From: Candidatus Gracilibacteria bacterium CG2_30_37_12
GTDB taxonomy: Bacteria > Patescibacteriota > Gracilibacteria > BD1-5 > UBA2023
NCBI GenBank assembly: GCA_001873165.1
Contig: MNYO01000097.1
Coordinates: 1-7,659 of the forward strand
Direction of reading: 5' to 3'
Length of the DNA stretch: 7,659 nucleotides
Of the stretch, positions 1-6,229 are shown piece by piece. The notes beneath the pieces were generated by a model. It saw only the letters and a program-made list of their open reading frames with translations, ran no database searches and was not told the origin of the DNA. The translations under genes and the position numbers were made by a program. Numbering within the stretch: position 1 is the first letter of the stretch; the number at the start of each line of letters is the position of its first letter.

Positions 1-141
1 TGCTATCTCTGTATTTGTCTTACCGAGATGCTTCCAGTTGAGCATTTGTAATCTCCTATATATCTTTATATTAAGCTCTTCTTTCATTGCTCTCGCGAGA
101 TTGGAAAGATCATCTTTGGAGAGAGTAAGTGTTACGTGCAT
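1..141 (-). CDS. N-terminal part of a helix-turn-helix protein, possibly IS630-like transposase (partial)
   Basis: Reading leftward from an ATG at 141-139, 47 codons stay open to the window edge, so only the N-terminus is seen. The protein begins MHVTLTLSKDDLSNL and continues with YRRLQMLNWKHLGKTNTEIA. A basic helix followed by '(R)LQ-L...GKTN-EIA' resembles the first helix-turn-helix of IS630-family transposases and related DNA-binding proteins, where a segment like 'GKS..EIA..LG' is usual. The catalytic DDE domain, if present, lies outside the window. No terminal inverted repeat could be identified in 142-209. There are no UGA codons in this fragment. The gene is divergent from the pilin at 210. 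It could equally be a stand-alone transcriptional regulator. Confidence 0.5.
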   Translation of the reverse strand, partial: MHVTLTLSKDDLSNLARAMKEELNIKIYRRLQMLNWKHLGKTNTEIA

Positions 142-209
142 AGGTCTTTATTAGAAACTATATGCTTGTATTATATACATTTATATTATTAAAGCAAGTT
201 AGTATAAAT

Positions 210-1875
210 ATGAAAACGAAAAATCTCGCAAGTGTATTCTTGAAGAGAAATATGTACTGATTTACCCTAGTAGAACTCATAGTAGTGATTTCTATACTTG
301 TCATCCTCGGAACCATAGCATTCCTTAATCTCTCAGGATTTTCTGGTTCTGCTCGTGATTCTGCTCGTACCTCCGACCTCGCGAATTTGACTCAGGCATT
401 TGATCTCACTTACATCAAGTCAGGTTCCTATCCAGCTCCGACTAATGGTTCAGGAGTTACTTACTCTGGATAAATCGTCTGGACTCAGGGAACTGTAGGT
501 GATTCTGTCATGAATGTACTCAGTGCTGGAGGAAACAAATTCTCCAAGAAACCCACTGACCCAAAGTATCCAACTATAGAATATACCTATTCTCTCCTTA
601 ATACTGGAAAAGAATATCAGCTCGCCACTGCCATGGAAGATAGTACTACCGCTTACATTCCACTCATCACTCCTGTCTACGCAGTAACCGACAGTCTTAC
701 TACTTACCTCAAAGGAAACTACAACGGACTCATCGCCAAAGTATCAACTGGAAGCAGTCCAACAACCACCTATTACCTTGCCCTCCCAAGTATCATCCTT
801 CAGCATCTCTCCAATACGGAACTCTCCATGCCAGCTACCCAATCCGGTAATCTTGCTCTTCATAAGAAAGGAAATATCCCAAGTAGTTATACAAGCAATG
901 GAATCCAAACTTCCATAACAAACAACTTCAATTATTCTCTTTTTGCTACTTCTACGGGTATCGTTGCCTATTCCACCGCTATATCATCCCTCGATTTCAC
1001 CGGAGCTCTCACTATGATGACGAGTCTCTATAATACCTATAACACCACTAATATTAAATCTGACACCATTTCTGCTCCTCAGGTTGTCTCTTTCCTAAGC
1101 AATGGGACTGATACTCTTATAGATCTGTACAATGGAACAGTGATTAAGAGTATCGGGGGAAGTGTGGTGAAAAATATTCCAGCAGTATCCTGGACTGTCA
1201 CATGATGATGAGATTGTATCTCTGTAGACAACACTCTCGGATCTGATATAAATACCTAAAATTGTACCGATAACCGAACCTATACTCATATAGGAGTAGG
1301 GGCCAACCCATACTAAAATCTATAATCTCCTGAAAATTGCTGGAGTATGGTGGTTTAATCAGAATCTTGCCTATCCGATAGCGACAGGGTATCAAGGAAG
1401 TAATACATGGTCAGCATCAGACCTCGGATACTATTCCTGTCCCGGAACCAATAATACCACTACTTCAGATTGTACTTCTGTATCCACCCTCGGATATCTC
1501 TACCAATGGTCTGCCGCAACGGGAGTTGCATCGAATAATAACGATACTACCACTCTCCAATGAATATGTCCGACAGGATGGCATATCCCAAAAAAATCGG
1601 ATTTCACTTCCGCGTCCAGCACATATTGGCCTGCGACTGATAATGCTTATCTTGGAACTACTACCGGATGGACACGTTCATACGCAGGTTATCGCGGTAT
1701 CGCTGCCACGGGTACATTCAACTATCGTACCGCGGTTGAGTATATCTGGTCTTCTTTCGAGGCTTCTACTGTCGATTCATGGTACGAGTATTTCCATTCT
1801 GGCTACCCTACGCAGTCCTACCGCGTTAGCAACACTAAGGCGTACGGTTTTTCCGTTCGTTGTCTTAAGAACTAG
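210..1875 (+). pseudogene. Type IV prepilin with C-terminal FISUMP domain, interrupted by two TAA codons and a frameshift
   Basis: The start ATG at 210 gives a 17-residue leader ending in Gly, then FTLVELIVVISILVILG. This is a class III prepilin signal: cleavage G17|F18, Glu5 of the mature protein present, and a hydrophobic N-terminal helix. The cleavage glycine is TGA (258-260). A Ser/Thr/Asn-rich extracellular region follows, with three consecutive TGA codons at 1203-1211 read as Gly-Gly-Gly. The C-terminus (about 1306-1872) is a FISUMP/Fib_succ_major-type domain with WWFNQNLAY, then 'GICPTGWHIP' (its first Gly is TGA at 1561-1563), 'AGYR', 'WSS' and the terminal 'GFSVRCLKN', ending at TAG 1873-1875. 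The reading frame is broken three times: TAA at 471-473, TAA at 1257-1259, and a +1 shift near the GGGG at 1299-1302. Coding character continues through each lesion without a new start. Repaired, it would encode about 554 aa. It may be a decayed gene, or carry assembly errors. It is likely a pilus-displayed binding protein. Confidence 0.8.
1681..1872 (+). other. Candidate hypervariable region (DGR variable-region-like) at the 3' end of the FISUMP pilin
   Basis: By hand count, adenine is 33 of 180 bases (18%) over 1681-1860, against 21 of 60 (35%) at 721-780 and 19 of 60 (32%) at 1501-1560 in the same gene. Of the 64 codons from 1681 to 1872, 49 end in C or T and only 3 end in A, although A-ending codons are common elsewhere. 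Glycines here are GGT/GGC rather than GGA/TGA. The block ends with an adenine-free run at 1845-1866, just before the stop. Adenine loss in NNY codons at the C-terminus of a C-type-lectin-like domain is what adenine-directed mutagenesis of AAY codons by a diversity-generating retroelement would leave. No template repeat or reverse transcriptase is in this window, so this is an inference. Ordinary codon bias or recombination with foreign DNA is the alternative. Confidence 0.4.
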
Positions 1876-1888
1876 GAAATATGAATAT

Positions 1889-1970
1889 GGAGGTTAATAT
1901 GCTCTATAAGACTTCCACATCTGATTTTTTACTTCTCACTGAGTGAAATAAACTCAAGCTTCAAAAATAA
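1889..1970 (+). CDS. Possible 23-aa small ORF with an unusually strong ribosome binding site
   Basis: A GGAGGT at 1889-1894 sits five bases before an ATG at 1899, the only strong Shine-Dalgarno match noticed in the window; rplS, dnaA and the pilin genes have none obvious. The ORF runs 1899-1970 (MLYKTSTSDFLLLTEGNKLK plus three more residues) and needs one TGA (1944-1946) read as Gly, ending at TAA. It starts 23 bases after the stop of the FISUMP pilin. The short length gives no family signal, and it may be chance. Confidence 0.2.
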
Positions 1971-2074
1971 AAAAATAATCCCACCACTTTGAACTGAACC
2001 ATATTTAGTGGAATAGAATTAAAATCTCTTTAATATAAAGTTTATGTTTTTGTTTGGGTGGACATGAGATGATT

Positions 2075-2089
2075 CCTGTATTTTACAGG
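2075..2089. terminator. Small hairpin in the convergent spacer
   Basis: A perfect 6-bp inverted repeat, CCTGTA and TACAGG with a 3-base loop, lies between the convergent pilin (plus) and the last ORF of the minor-pilin operon (minus), and overlaps that ORF's stop codon. There is no clear run of T on either side, so termination activity is uncertain. The rest of 1971-2074 is AT-rich, with one weak inverted repeat (ATTAAA/TTTAAT) and nothing else recognised. Confidence 0.25.
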
Positions 2090-2394
2090 GGTTGTATTTT
2101 ACTTGTAGTTGAAGATCAAAATTTACTTATGTAAAATTCATTTAAATCGAGAGAAGTGAAAATCTGTCATCCCATAATTTTTCGAGCGATATCTTCAATA
2201 TTTATTGGTACTTCATCTGAAAAATATACGGGATCTTCTTTGTATGAAGATACTTCCAAGAAGAGATTTATAAGTTTTTTATAAGCGGAAGATTTCAAAT
2301 ATTTTTTGAGTAAACCTTGGCGACTTCGATATGCTTTGTAGTCGAAAAATTTTGGAATGACGAATTTATTTTTCCCGTGCGTAAGGTGAACTAT
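2083..2394 (-). CDS. Unrecognised ORF at the end of the minor-pilin operon, no standard start codon
   Basis: After a TAA at 2397-2395 the frame stays open for 103 codons to a TAA at 2085-2083, using two TGA codons as Gly (2169-2167 and 2118-2116). The product is basic at first (HGKNKFVIPKFFDYKAYRSR, then QGLLKKYLKSSAYKKLINLF) and acidic later (SSYKEDPVYFSDEVPINIED). The composition looks coding. I do not recognise a family. There is no ATG, GTG or TTG before TTG at 2298, which would discard the convincing N-terminal part. The first codon, ATA at 2394-2392, overlaps the TAG of the PilX-like gene as 'ATAG', like the ATGA overlaps of coupled genes. It may start at AUA, may be a remnant whose start was lost, or may contain a sequence error. 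Its position follows the PilX-like gene, where other bacteria often carry a tip-adhesin gene, but it is far too short for PilY1. Confidence 0.45.
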
Positions 2395-3281
2395 TTACTA
2401 AACACACTGTATTTTAACATATCAAAAAGACGGGAACGATTCTCGCTGAAACTGATATTTTGCTTGCTTTTACCAACCGTACTAGAAGCGATAATAGATC
2501 GCACTGGAAGTGCAAATCCATCAGAACTCGATATGTGATAATCGATGGGAGTATTGGAAATATTGGAAAGTATCAGATAATTATTTTCATAGGTTCCGAG
2601 AAAACTTGTGATACTTTTGGTCCCTGCTGTCATAGTAGTAGTATCGCTCAGTTTCTCAAATCCAGACTGGAGATTAGCACTCGGGCTGTTTCCAAAACTT
2701 TTCATAAGTGACCCGATTCCAGAAATTCCATAAGTTTTTCCTGTTGCGTTATTTCCGATAATATTCCAGTTCATGTCTCCATTTTGTGTCACTAGAAAGG
2801 TATGAGTCTTGATAATATTGGAAGTATTTTTGTTGGGATTTTTTGCAGAACTTTGGATAGATATCCCTTTGTCATAAAAGAGGGGGATAATCTCAAAACT
2901 TCATGGAGCAATCACTCCAGTATAACTCGTATCGGATGCATGAAGTATACTCTCAATGCTTGTATTTTTATTCACAGAAGCAATATTTGTTTGGAGAAGT
3001 TGAGATTCTCTATCGGTATTTGCGATAGTATCAGAGAAACCTTCACGATGATTGGAACTTTTGAGAAGTGTATATTCAAGAGCTCATTCTGCGCTCATAT
3101 AAGCAGAAATCCCATCGGAGAGAAAATGATTCATTCCATTTTCTACTACAAAGAGATTGAGAATTCCTGCTGAAAATATGGTCAAAAAAGCCGTCATAAG
3201 AATGGCGATAATAGTAGAGAATCCTTTCTTTTGAGTAGGGGAGTGCATTGTTCTCGAATTATGTATTAAATTATTCCTCAT
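2391..3281 (-). CDS. PilX/GspK-like minor pilin
   Basis: With TGA as Gly at residues 66 and 127 this is one ORF of 296 aa ending at TAG 2393-2391. The leader ends in KKG and is followed by FSTIIAILMTAFLTIFSAGI, so the cleavage site is G20|F21. The mature protein lacks Glu5, which is typical of GspK/PilX and separates it from the other pilins here. The segment 'AYMSAEGALEYTL' about 42 residues after cleavage matches the PilX-type 'A..AAE..LE' motif, its glycine being UGA-coded (3086-3084). The rest is a Ser/Asn-rich periplasmic or surface domain without a recognised fold. Known PilX/GspK proteins cap the pilus or pseudopilus tip. Start choice is uncertain: ATG 3281 gives a 20-residue leader and ATG 3248 a 9-residue one, with the same mature protein. 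Confidence 0.75.
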
Positions 3282-3412
3282 ATATGTATTTTAGTTTTCT
3301 GACTTATTGAATTTCTCCAGCTTCTGCGGAACTCGTCTTTTATATGATGACTCAAGCAGTCCTCGAAGCTTTCGAAACACAAGAAACCAGAAAACCAATT
3401 TTTAATTATCTC
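3282..3412. other. 131-bp spacer interrupting the minor-pilin operon
   Basis: The other gaps in this operon are 24 and 18 bp, so this spacer is long. Neither a tRNA nor a convincing terminator was found; the AAGCTT region (3367-3372) is close to, but not, a perfect palindrome. On the plus strand under code 25, an ATG at 3284 opens a frame whose spacer part reads like protein (SPASAELVFYMM, then TQAVLEAFETQETRKPIFN) before running antisense into the PilW-like gene and ending at 3721. The spacer may hold a relic of inserted DNA or an internal promoter for the PilX-like gene. I cannot decide between these. Confidence 0.35.
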
Positions 3413-4126
3413 TTAATTTTGTTTATATATTTTCTCGCTAATCGTTGTTTCTATATTCATATGAGTATTTTTGGCAATATCACTATTGACCCCTGATTTA
3501 TTACTGATTTGGAGAGAAAGAACTATAGTAACTTTTCCTTCTTGCGAGAGATTAGTAATGGATGTAGTTGGATTTCCAGAGATGAAAAAACGAATATTTT
3601 CTACACTGACTCGATCATCAGAAAGGGCTTTCCTTTTGCCAGTACTATCCTCCATTCCCATATAACATTGCATGATGATATTTTTTTGGTCTGCTTCATT
3701 GCATATAATAGGACCTCATAATACATCTTTCATAGAATAATATCTGTCACCTCATTGAATGGCGAGAATACTATTCCCACTCCCAGTGTAATAATTGGTT
3801 TTATCGAAATTTGAGCCATTATAATAACTGAAATCTATTCATTTCTCTCGAACATCGGTTGCGATTTTTTCAGTGATATTTCGTATATTTTCCTGTACGA
3901 TTCGCATACCTTCCAGTCGTCTGTTGACCTGTATAAAATTACTATATATGACAAATACCGAAAGCATAATAACAGACAGAATCGTTATAGAAACGATGAG
4001 TTCTATAAGAGTAAAAGCCTGAAAGTCTGTCATCCCGTACTGGTTTCGGGATCTTCCTTTTTTTTGGAATAAAGTGGTAGATTCTGAAACAAGTTCAGAA
4101 TGACGAGCGATTTTTGATTTATTCAT
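3413..4126 (-). CDS. PilW/GspJ-like minor pilin with an extended, repeat-containing leader
   Basis: With TGA as Gly at residues 96, 125 and 137 this is one ORF of 237 aa ending at TAA 3415-3413. The pilin signature FTLIELIVSITILSVIMLSV starts at residue 38, preceded by Ala rather than the usual Gly at -1; Glu5 is present. About 45 residues later, 'NIRNITEKIATDVREKGIDF' resembles the 'l..i..DiR.aG' segment of PilW/GspJ proteins. The leader is unusually long (37 residues) because residues 8-33 are encoded by a palindromic repeat (4029-4104). An alternative start, ATG 4033-4031 at the repeat's end, would give a normal 6-residue leader (MTDFQA) and the same mature protein. The gene follows the PilV-like gene by 18 bp. 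Known PilW/GspJ are part of the tip priming complex. Confidence 0.75.
4029..4104. repeat. 76-bp palindromic repeat inserted in the PilW-like leader
   Basis: Two 25-base arms (4029-4053 and 4080-4104) are imperfect inverted copies matching at 19 of 25 positions, separated by 26 bases. Each arm also has its own dyad: ATCCCG/CGGGAT in one and ATTCTGAA/TTCAGAAT in the other. On the minus strand the first arm encodes RHSELVSES, and the second contains a region that would read DPETSTG in another frame. From memory, 'SELVSES ... DPET' is the peptide trace of short palindromic repeats dispersed in many bacterial genomes. It stays in frame with the pilin. A further copy could not be found in this window. 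Confidence 0.7.
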
Positions 4127-4144
4127 AAAAGGTAATAATGAGAA

Positions 4145-4798
4145 TTATTGATTCTTCCAGTCGGTAATAATCGTACTCATACTGGATATACGGTATCATT
4201 TATTGAAACTGACGAAAAAGACTTCTACTTTATAACTTCTGTCCACAGGAATAGAAGTAGCGGTTTGTATATTGGTCGTGGTGAGCGGTGTTATATGTAC
4301 GAAGGATGCAAAATTGGTTTTTTCATTAGTATTGGTACATTCATGAGAATATCGACCGAGAGTATCGATATAAAGACGAATAGGGGAATTTATTTTCTGA
4401 AATTCTTGCGTAATGATTTCTTTGGAGAGAGAAAAACTAGAAAGTTTTTCTATATGAATGGTTTTATTGGTATTAAAATTATTGGTCACTATGTAATAAT
4501 TATTCGTTTGTAGTGTTTTATCAAGTTCGGTCGGAGATTTTGCAAGTGCTATAGAATTCCAAGAACGAAACTGTACCCAGTTTGTATCGCGTAGATTTTT
4601 CAAAAGTTCTATCTGCTCCCGCATAATATTTGCCCCGATAATCTCGTCTCTGGAGCGAATAGAAGCATTACTTGCACTATCTACAAGGAAATAAGCTCAG
4701 AGAAATCCAAGTGTAAAAACGACAATTCCTACCATGAGTTCCAAAACGGTAAATCATTTTTTATCTCGATGATGAGAAGAAAATTGTGAATTTTTCAT
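4145..4798 (-). CDS. PilV/GspI-like minor pilin
   Basis: With TGA as Gly at residues 15, 34 and 201 this is one ORF of 217 aa ending at TAA 4147-4145. The 15-residue leader ends in KKG, with the cleavage glycine encoded by TGA at 4756-4754, followed by FTVLELMVGIVVFTLGFLGA (Glu5 present). Further on, 'ANIMREQIELLKNLRDTNW' matches the pattern of PilV/GspI-type pilins, including the 'R(D/N)TNW' form common in candidate-phylum pilins. The last 17 residues lie beyond the third UGA. The gene starts 24 bp after the FimT-like gene and has no clear Shine-Dalgarno. Its product should be an inner-membrane prepilin that joins the tip complex after processing. Confidence 0.8.
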
Positions 4799-4822
4799 AA
4801 GTAAATAGAGGATTATAAGAAA

Positions 4823-5392
4823 CTATTTTTCTATCTTAATGGTTCGATACATTGTTCCAGTTGTAGCTGTTTTCCAGCCTATTCCGAGATCGAAAGTACT
4901 TCCTGTCTCGGTTGGACTCGTATATATTTCCATATCTCCTCGTGGTGCTGTAAACTCGATGAGTATGCTGTTTTTTGGAAGAGTGTTAATATTTACACCG
5001 TCTTCCAGAGAGATAGTTCTGATGATTTTAGCATGAGTATTTTCGGAAAAAGTGTGTGTCCCGGGAAGAAATGTAAACATATTGATAGTATGTGATCATT
5101 TCTCAAATAAGAGTCCCACATTTGCATTTTTCGTCGTTCATGGAAAGAGTTGTCCATTTTGCGAAAGAAGTTTTGCATTTTCTATTGTTTGATGGATTTT
5201 CTCTGTAGTCATTCGTATCCTCGAAAGTCTGCTATAATAATCATACGGAACATAGGATCCTGCAAAAAGAATACCAATAATTGTCATGACGACCATGAGT
5301 TCTATGAGAGTAAACCCAGATGTATTTCTGATAGAATGAAACATAGACAAAAGAATGGAATGAATATGTGCTGGATTGTATGATTTTTTCAT
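4823..5392 (-). CDS. FimT/GspH-like minor pilin, first gene of the operon
   Basis: With TGA as Gly at residues 85 and 99 this is one ORF of 189 aa ending at TAG 4825-4823. The leader from ATG 5392 is 26 residues ending in NTSG, then FTLIELMVVMTIIGILFAGS with Glu5. An internal ATG at 5344 would shorten the leader to 10 residues with the same mature protein. The region after the helix ('RIRMTTEKIHQTIENAKLL') and the Gly-rich beta-type C-terminal half fit FimT/GspH. In known systems this protein is a tip-proximal minor pilin. It is divergent from rplS across a 150-bp gap, and no convincing promoter was found for it. Confidence 0.78.
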
Positions 5393-5461
5393 ATCAAATC
5401 AAGTATTTCTCGAGCAAGGAGATGATTTTTGACAGAGTAATAAAAAAAACAAAACTAAAAT

Positions 5462-5488
5462 TTGCTTTTTATATTTTTTCTATATACT
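5462..5488 (+). promoter_or_regulatory. Candidate rplS promoter
   Basis: TATACT at 5483-5488 (5 of 6 to the -10 consensus) lies 15 bases after TTGCTT at 5462-5467. It would give a leader of about 48 bases before the rplS ATG. The spacer is short, and the region is AT-rich enough for such matches to occur by chance. A consensus TTGACA at 5429-5434 has no good -10 at the right distance. Confidence 0.3.
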
Positions 5489-5498
5489 TTTCCCGTTC

Positions 5499-5516
5499 GT
5501 CGAGTTTATCGACTCG
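5499..5516 (+). promoter_or_regulatory. Alternative hairpins in the rplS 5' leader
   Basis: Two mutually exclusive short hairpins overlap here: GTCGA/TCGAC (5499-5503 with 5509-5513) and CGAGT/ACTCG (5501-5505 with 5512-5516). The second is followed by a T-rich stretch at 5517-5524. This could be an attenuator-like leader for the ribosomal protein gene, but the stems are only 5 bp. Confidence 0.22.
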
Positions 5517-5542
5517 TTTTATTTTGTTATTCATTAGTTCGT

Positions 5543-5896
5543 ATGGACGCAGCACTTATCAAAACTATCCAGGAAGATTCTATTAAGGATGAAAGACCAG
5601 AAATTGTTACTGGTATGGAAGTAGAAGTACATCAGATTATCAAAGAAGGAACTAAAGAACGTATCCAGAAATTTAAAGGTCTTGTTATCAAGACTCATGG
5701 AAAAACTACTCTTGATAAAACTATCACAGTTCGTAAAGATGTTGATGGTATTGGAATTGAGAAAATTTTCCCAATCTATTCTCCTGGAGTTTCTAAAATC
5801 GAAATCCTTCGATCTTTCAAGGTTCGCAGAAAAAATATTACTTTCATTCGAGAATTAAAAGGAAAGGCTGCTCGTCTCAAAGAAGTTCGAAAATAA
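5543..5896 (+). CDS. rplS: Ribosomal protein bL19 (large subunit)
   Basis: The 117-aa product has bL19 features throughout: 'PEIVTGMEVEVHQ', 'ERIQKFKGLVI', 'TITVRKDVDGIGIEKIFPIY', 'SPGVSKIEILRSFKVRRKN' and the C-terminal 'LKGKAARLKE'. Length matches the family (about 115 aa). bL19 sits at the interface of the 30S and 50S subunits. The frame extends upstream to 5462, but those 27 residues are hydrophobic and foreign to bL19, so ATG 5543 is chosen. No UGA codon and no Shine-Dalgarno is present. A strong terminator follows, so the gene appears to be transcribed alone. Confidence 0.96.
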   Translation: MDAALIKTIQEDSIKDERPEIVTGMEVEVHQIIKEGTKERIQKFKGLVIKTHGKTTLDKTITVRKDVDGIGIEKIFPIYSPGVSKIEILRSFKVRRKNITFIRELKGKAARLKEVRK

Positions 5897-5903
5897 AACC
5901 TAT

Positions 5904-5945
5904 AAAAAAACACATACTGAGAAAGCTCAGTATGTGTTTTTTTTT
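5904..5945 (+). terminator. Rho-independent terminator after rplS
   Basis: A perfect 11-bp stem, CACATACTGAG (5911-5921) with CTCAGTATGTG (5926-5936), has a 4-base AAAG loop. It is preceded by seven A and followed by nine T, so the pairing can extend to 18 bp. It starts 7 bases after the rplS stop. The A-tract on the left means it may also work in the other direction, though no minus-strand gene feeds it here. Confidence 0.92.
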
Positions 5946-5991
5946 ATTCTTTTTTTGAAAGAATCTGGCATAAAAATGAAGGTATTTCAGC

Positions 5992-5997
5992 TATAAT
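5992..5997 (+). promoter_or_regulatory. Candidate -10 element upstream of the small ORF and dnaA
   Basis: A perfect TATAAT lies between the rplS terminator and the next start codon at 6025. A convincing -35 at 16-18 bp is missing. A second weak candidate nearer dnaA is TTGGAC (6138-6143) with TATATC (6162-6167) at 18 bp. One of them, or both, presumably drives dnaA, because the terminator separates it from rplS. Confidence 0.3.
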
Positions 5998-6024
5998 AAA
6001 GAGACTATTTTTTATGTATAAATA

Positions 6025-6192
6025 ATGTGTACAATTTATCGTGTCAAGCGAATTTTATCTTTTGACATTGTGAAGAAAATGAATAAACCTTATATACTTT
6101 TTTGAGGAATAACAAGTCAGAGAGATGATGAAAAAGTTTGGACAATTGCCTTGATTGGAAGTATATCTATAGTAGACACTTTAAATATATAA
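6025..6192 (+). CDS. Possible 55-aa small protein upstream of dnaA
   Basis: From ATG 6025 the frame is open for 55 codons to TAA 6190-6192 with one TGA (6103-6105) read as Gly. An internal ATG at 6079 is an alternative start. The product has a basic N-terminal third, then 'PYILFGGITSQRDDEKVWTI' and a hydrophobic tail. It does not resemble bL34, which often neighbours dnaA. It ends 37 bp before dnaA and would share its transcript. An open run of this length is not rare at this base composition with only two stop codons, so coding is unproven. Confidence 0.35.
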
Positions 6193-6229
6193 ATTCAGTT
6201 TCATTTACGCTACAACCCATTTTTAAAAC

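Noticed and set aside
1526..1897. Separate 123-codon plus-strand ORF
   Set aside because: It is out of frame with the FISUMP motifs, which give a clear protein in the neighbouring frame; it is a shadow ORF.
1876..2082. DGR template repeat or accessory gene directly downstream of the FISUMP pilin
   Set aside because: No sequence similar to 1681-1872 occurs here, and the interval is too short for a reverse transcriptase or accessory gene.
2161..2180. Second copy of the palindromic repeat, from a shared CTGTCATCCC
   Set aside because: Only about ten bases match, no second arm or inner dyad is present, and the bases are part of an open coding frame.
5462..5542. N-terminal extension of bL19 from a TTG at 5462
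   Set aside because: The extension is hydrophobic, absent from the bL19 family, and overlaps the likely promoter; ATG 5543 gives the normal length.
5393..6229. Replication origin (oriC) next to dnaA
   Set aside because: Only a one-mismatch DnaA-box-like site (TGTGAAGAA near 6070) was seen; there is no cluster of boxes, so no origin is called.
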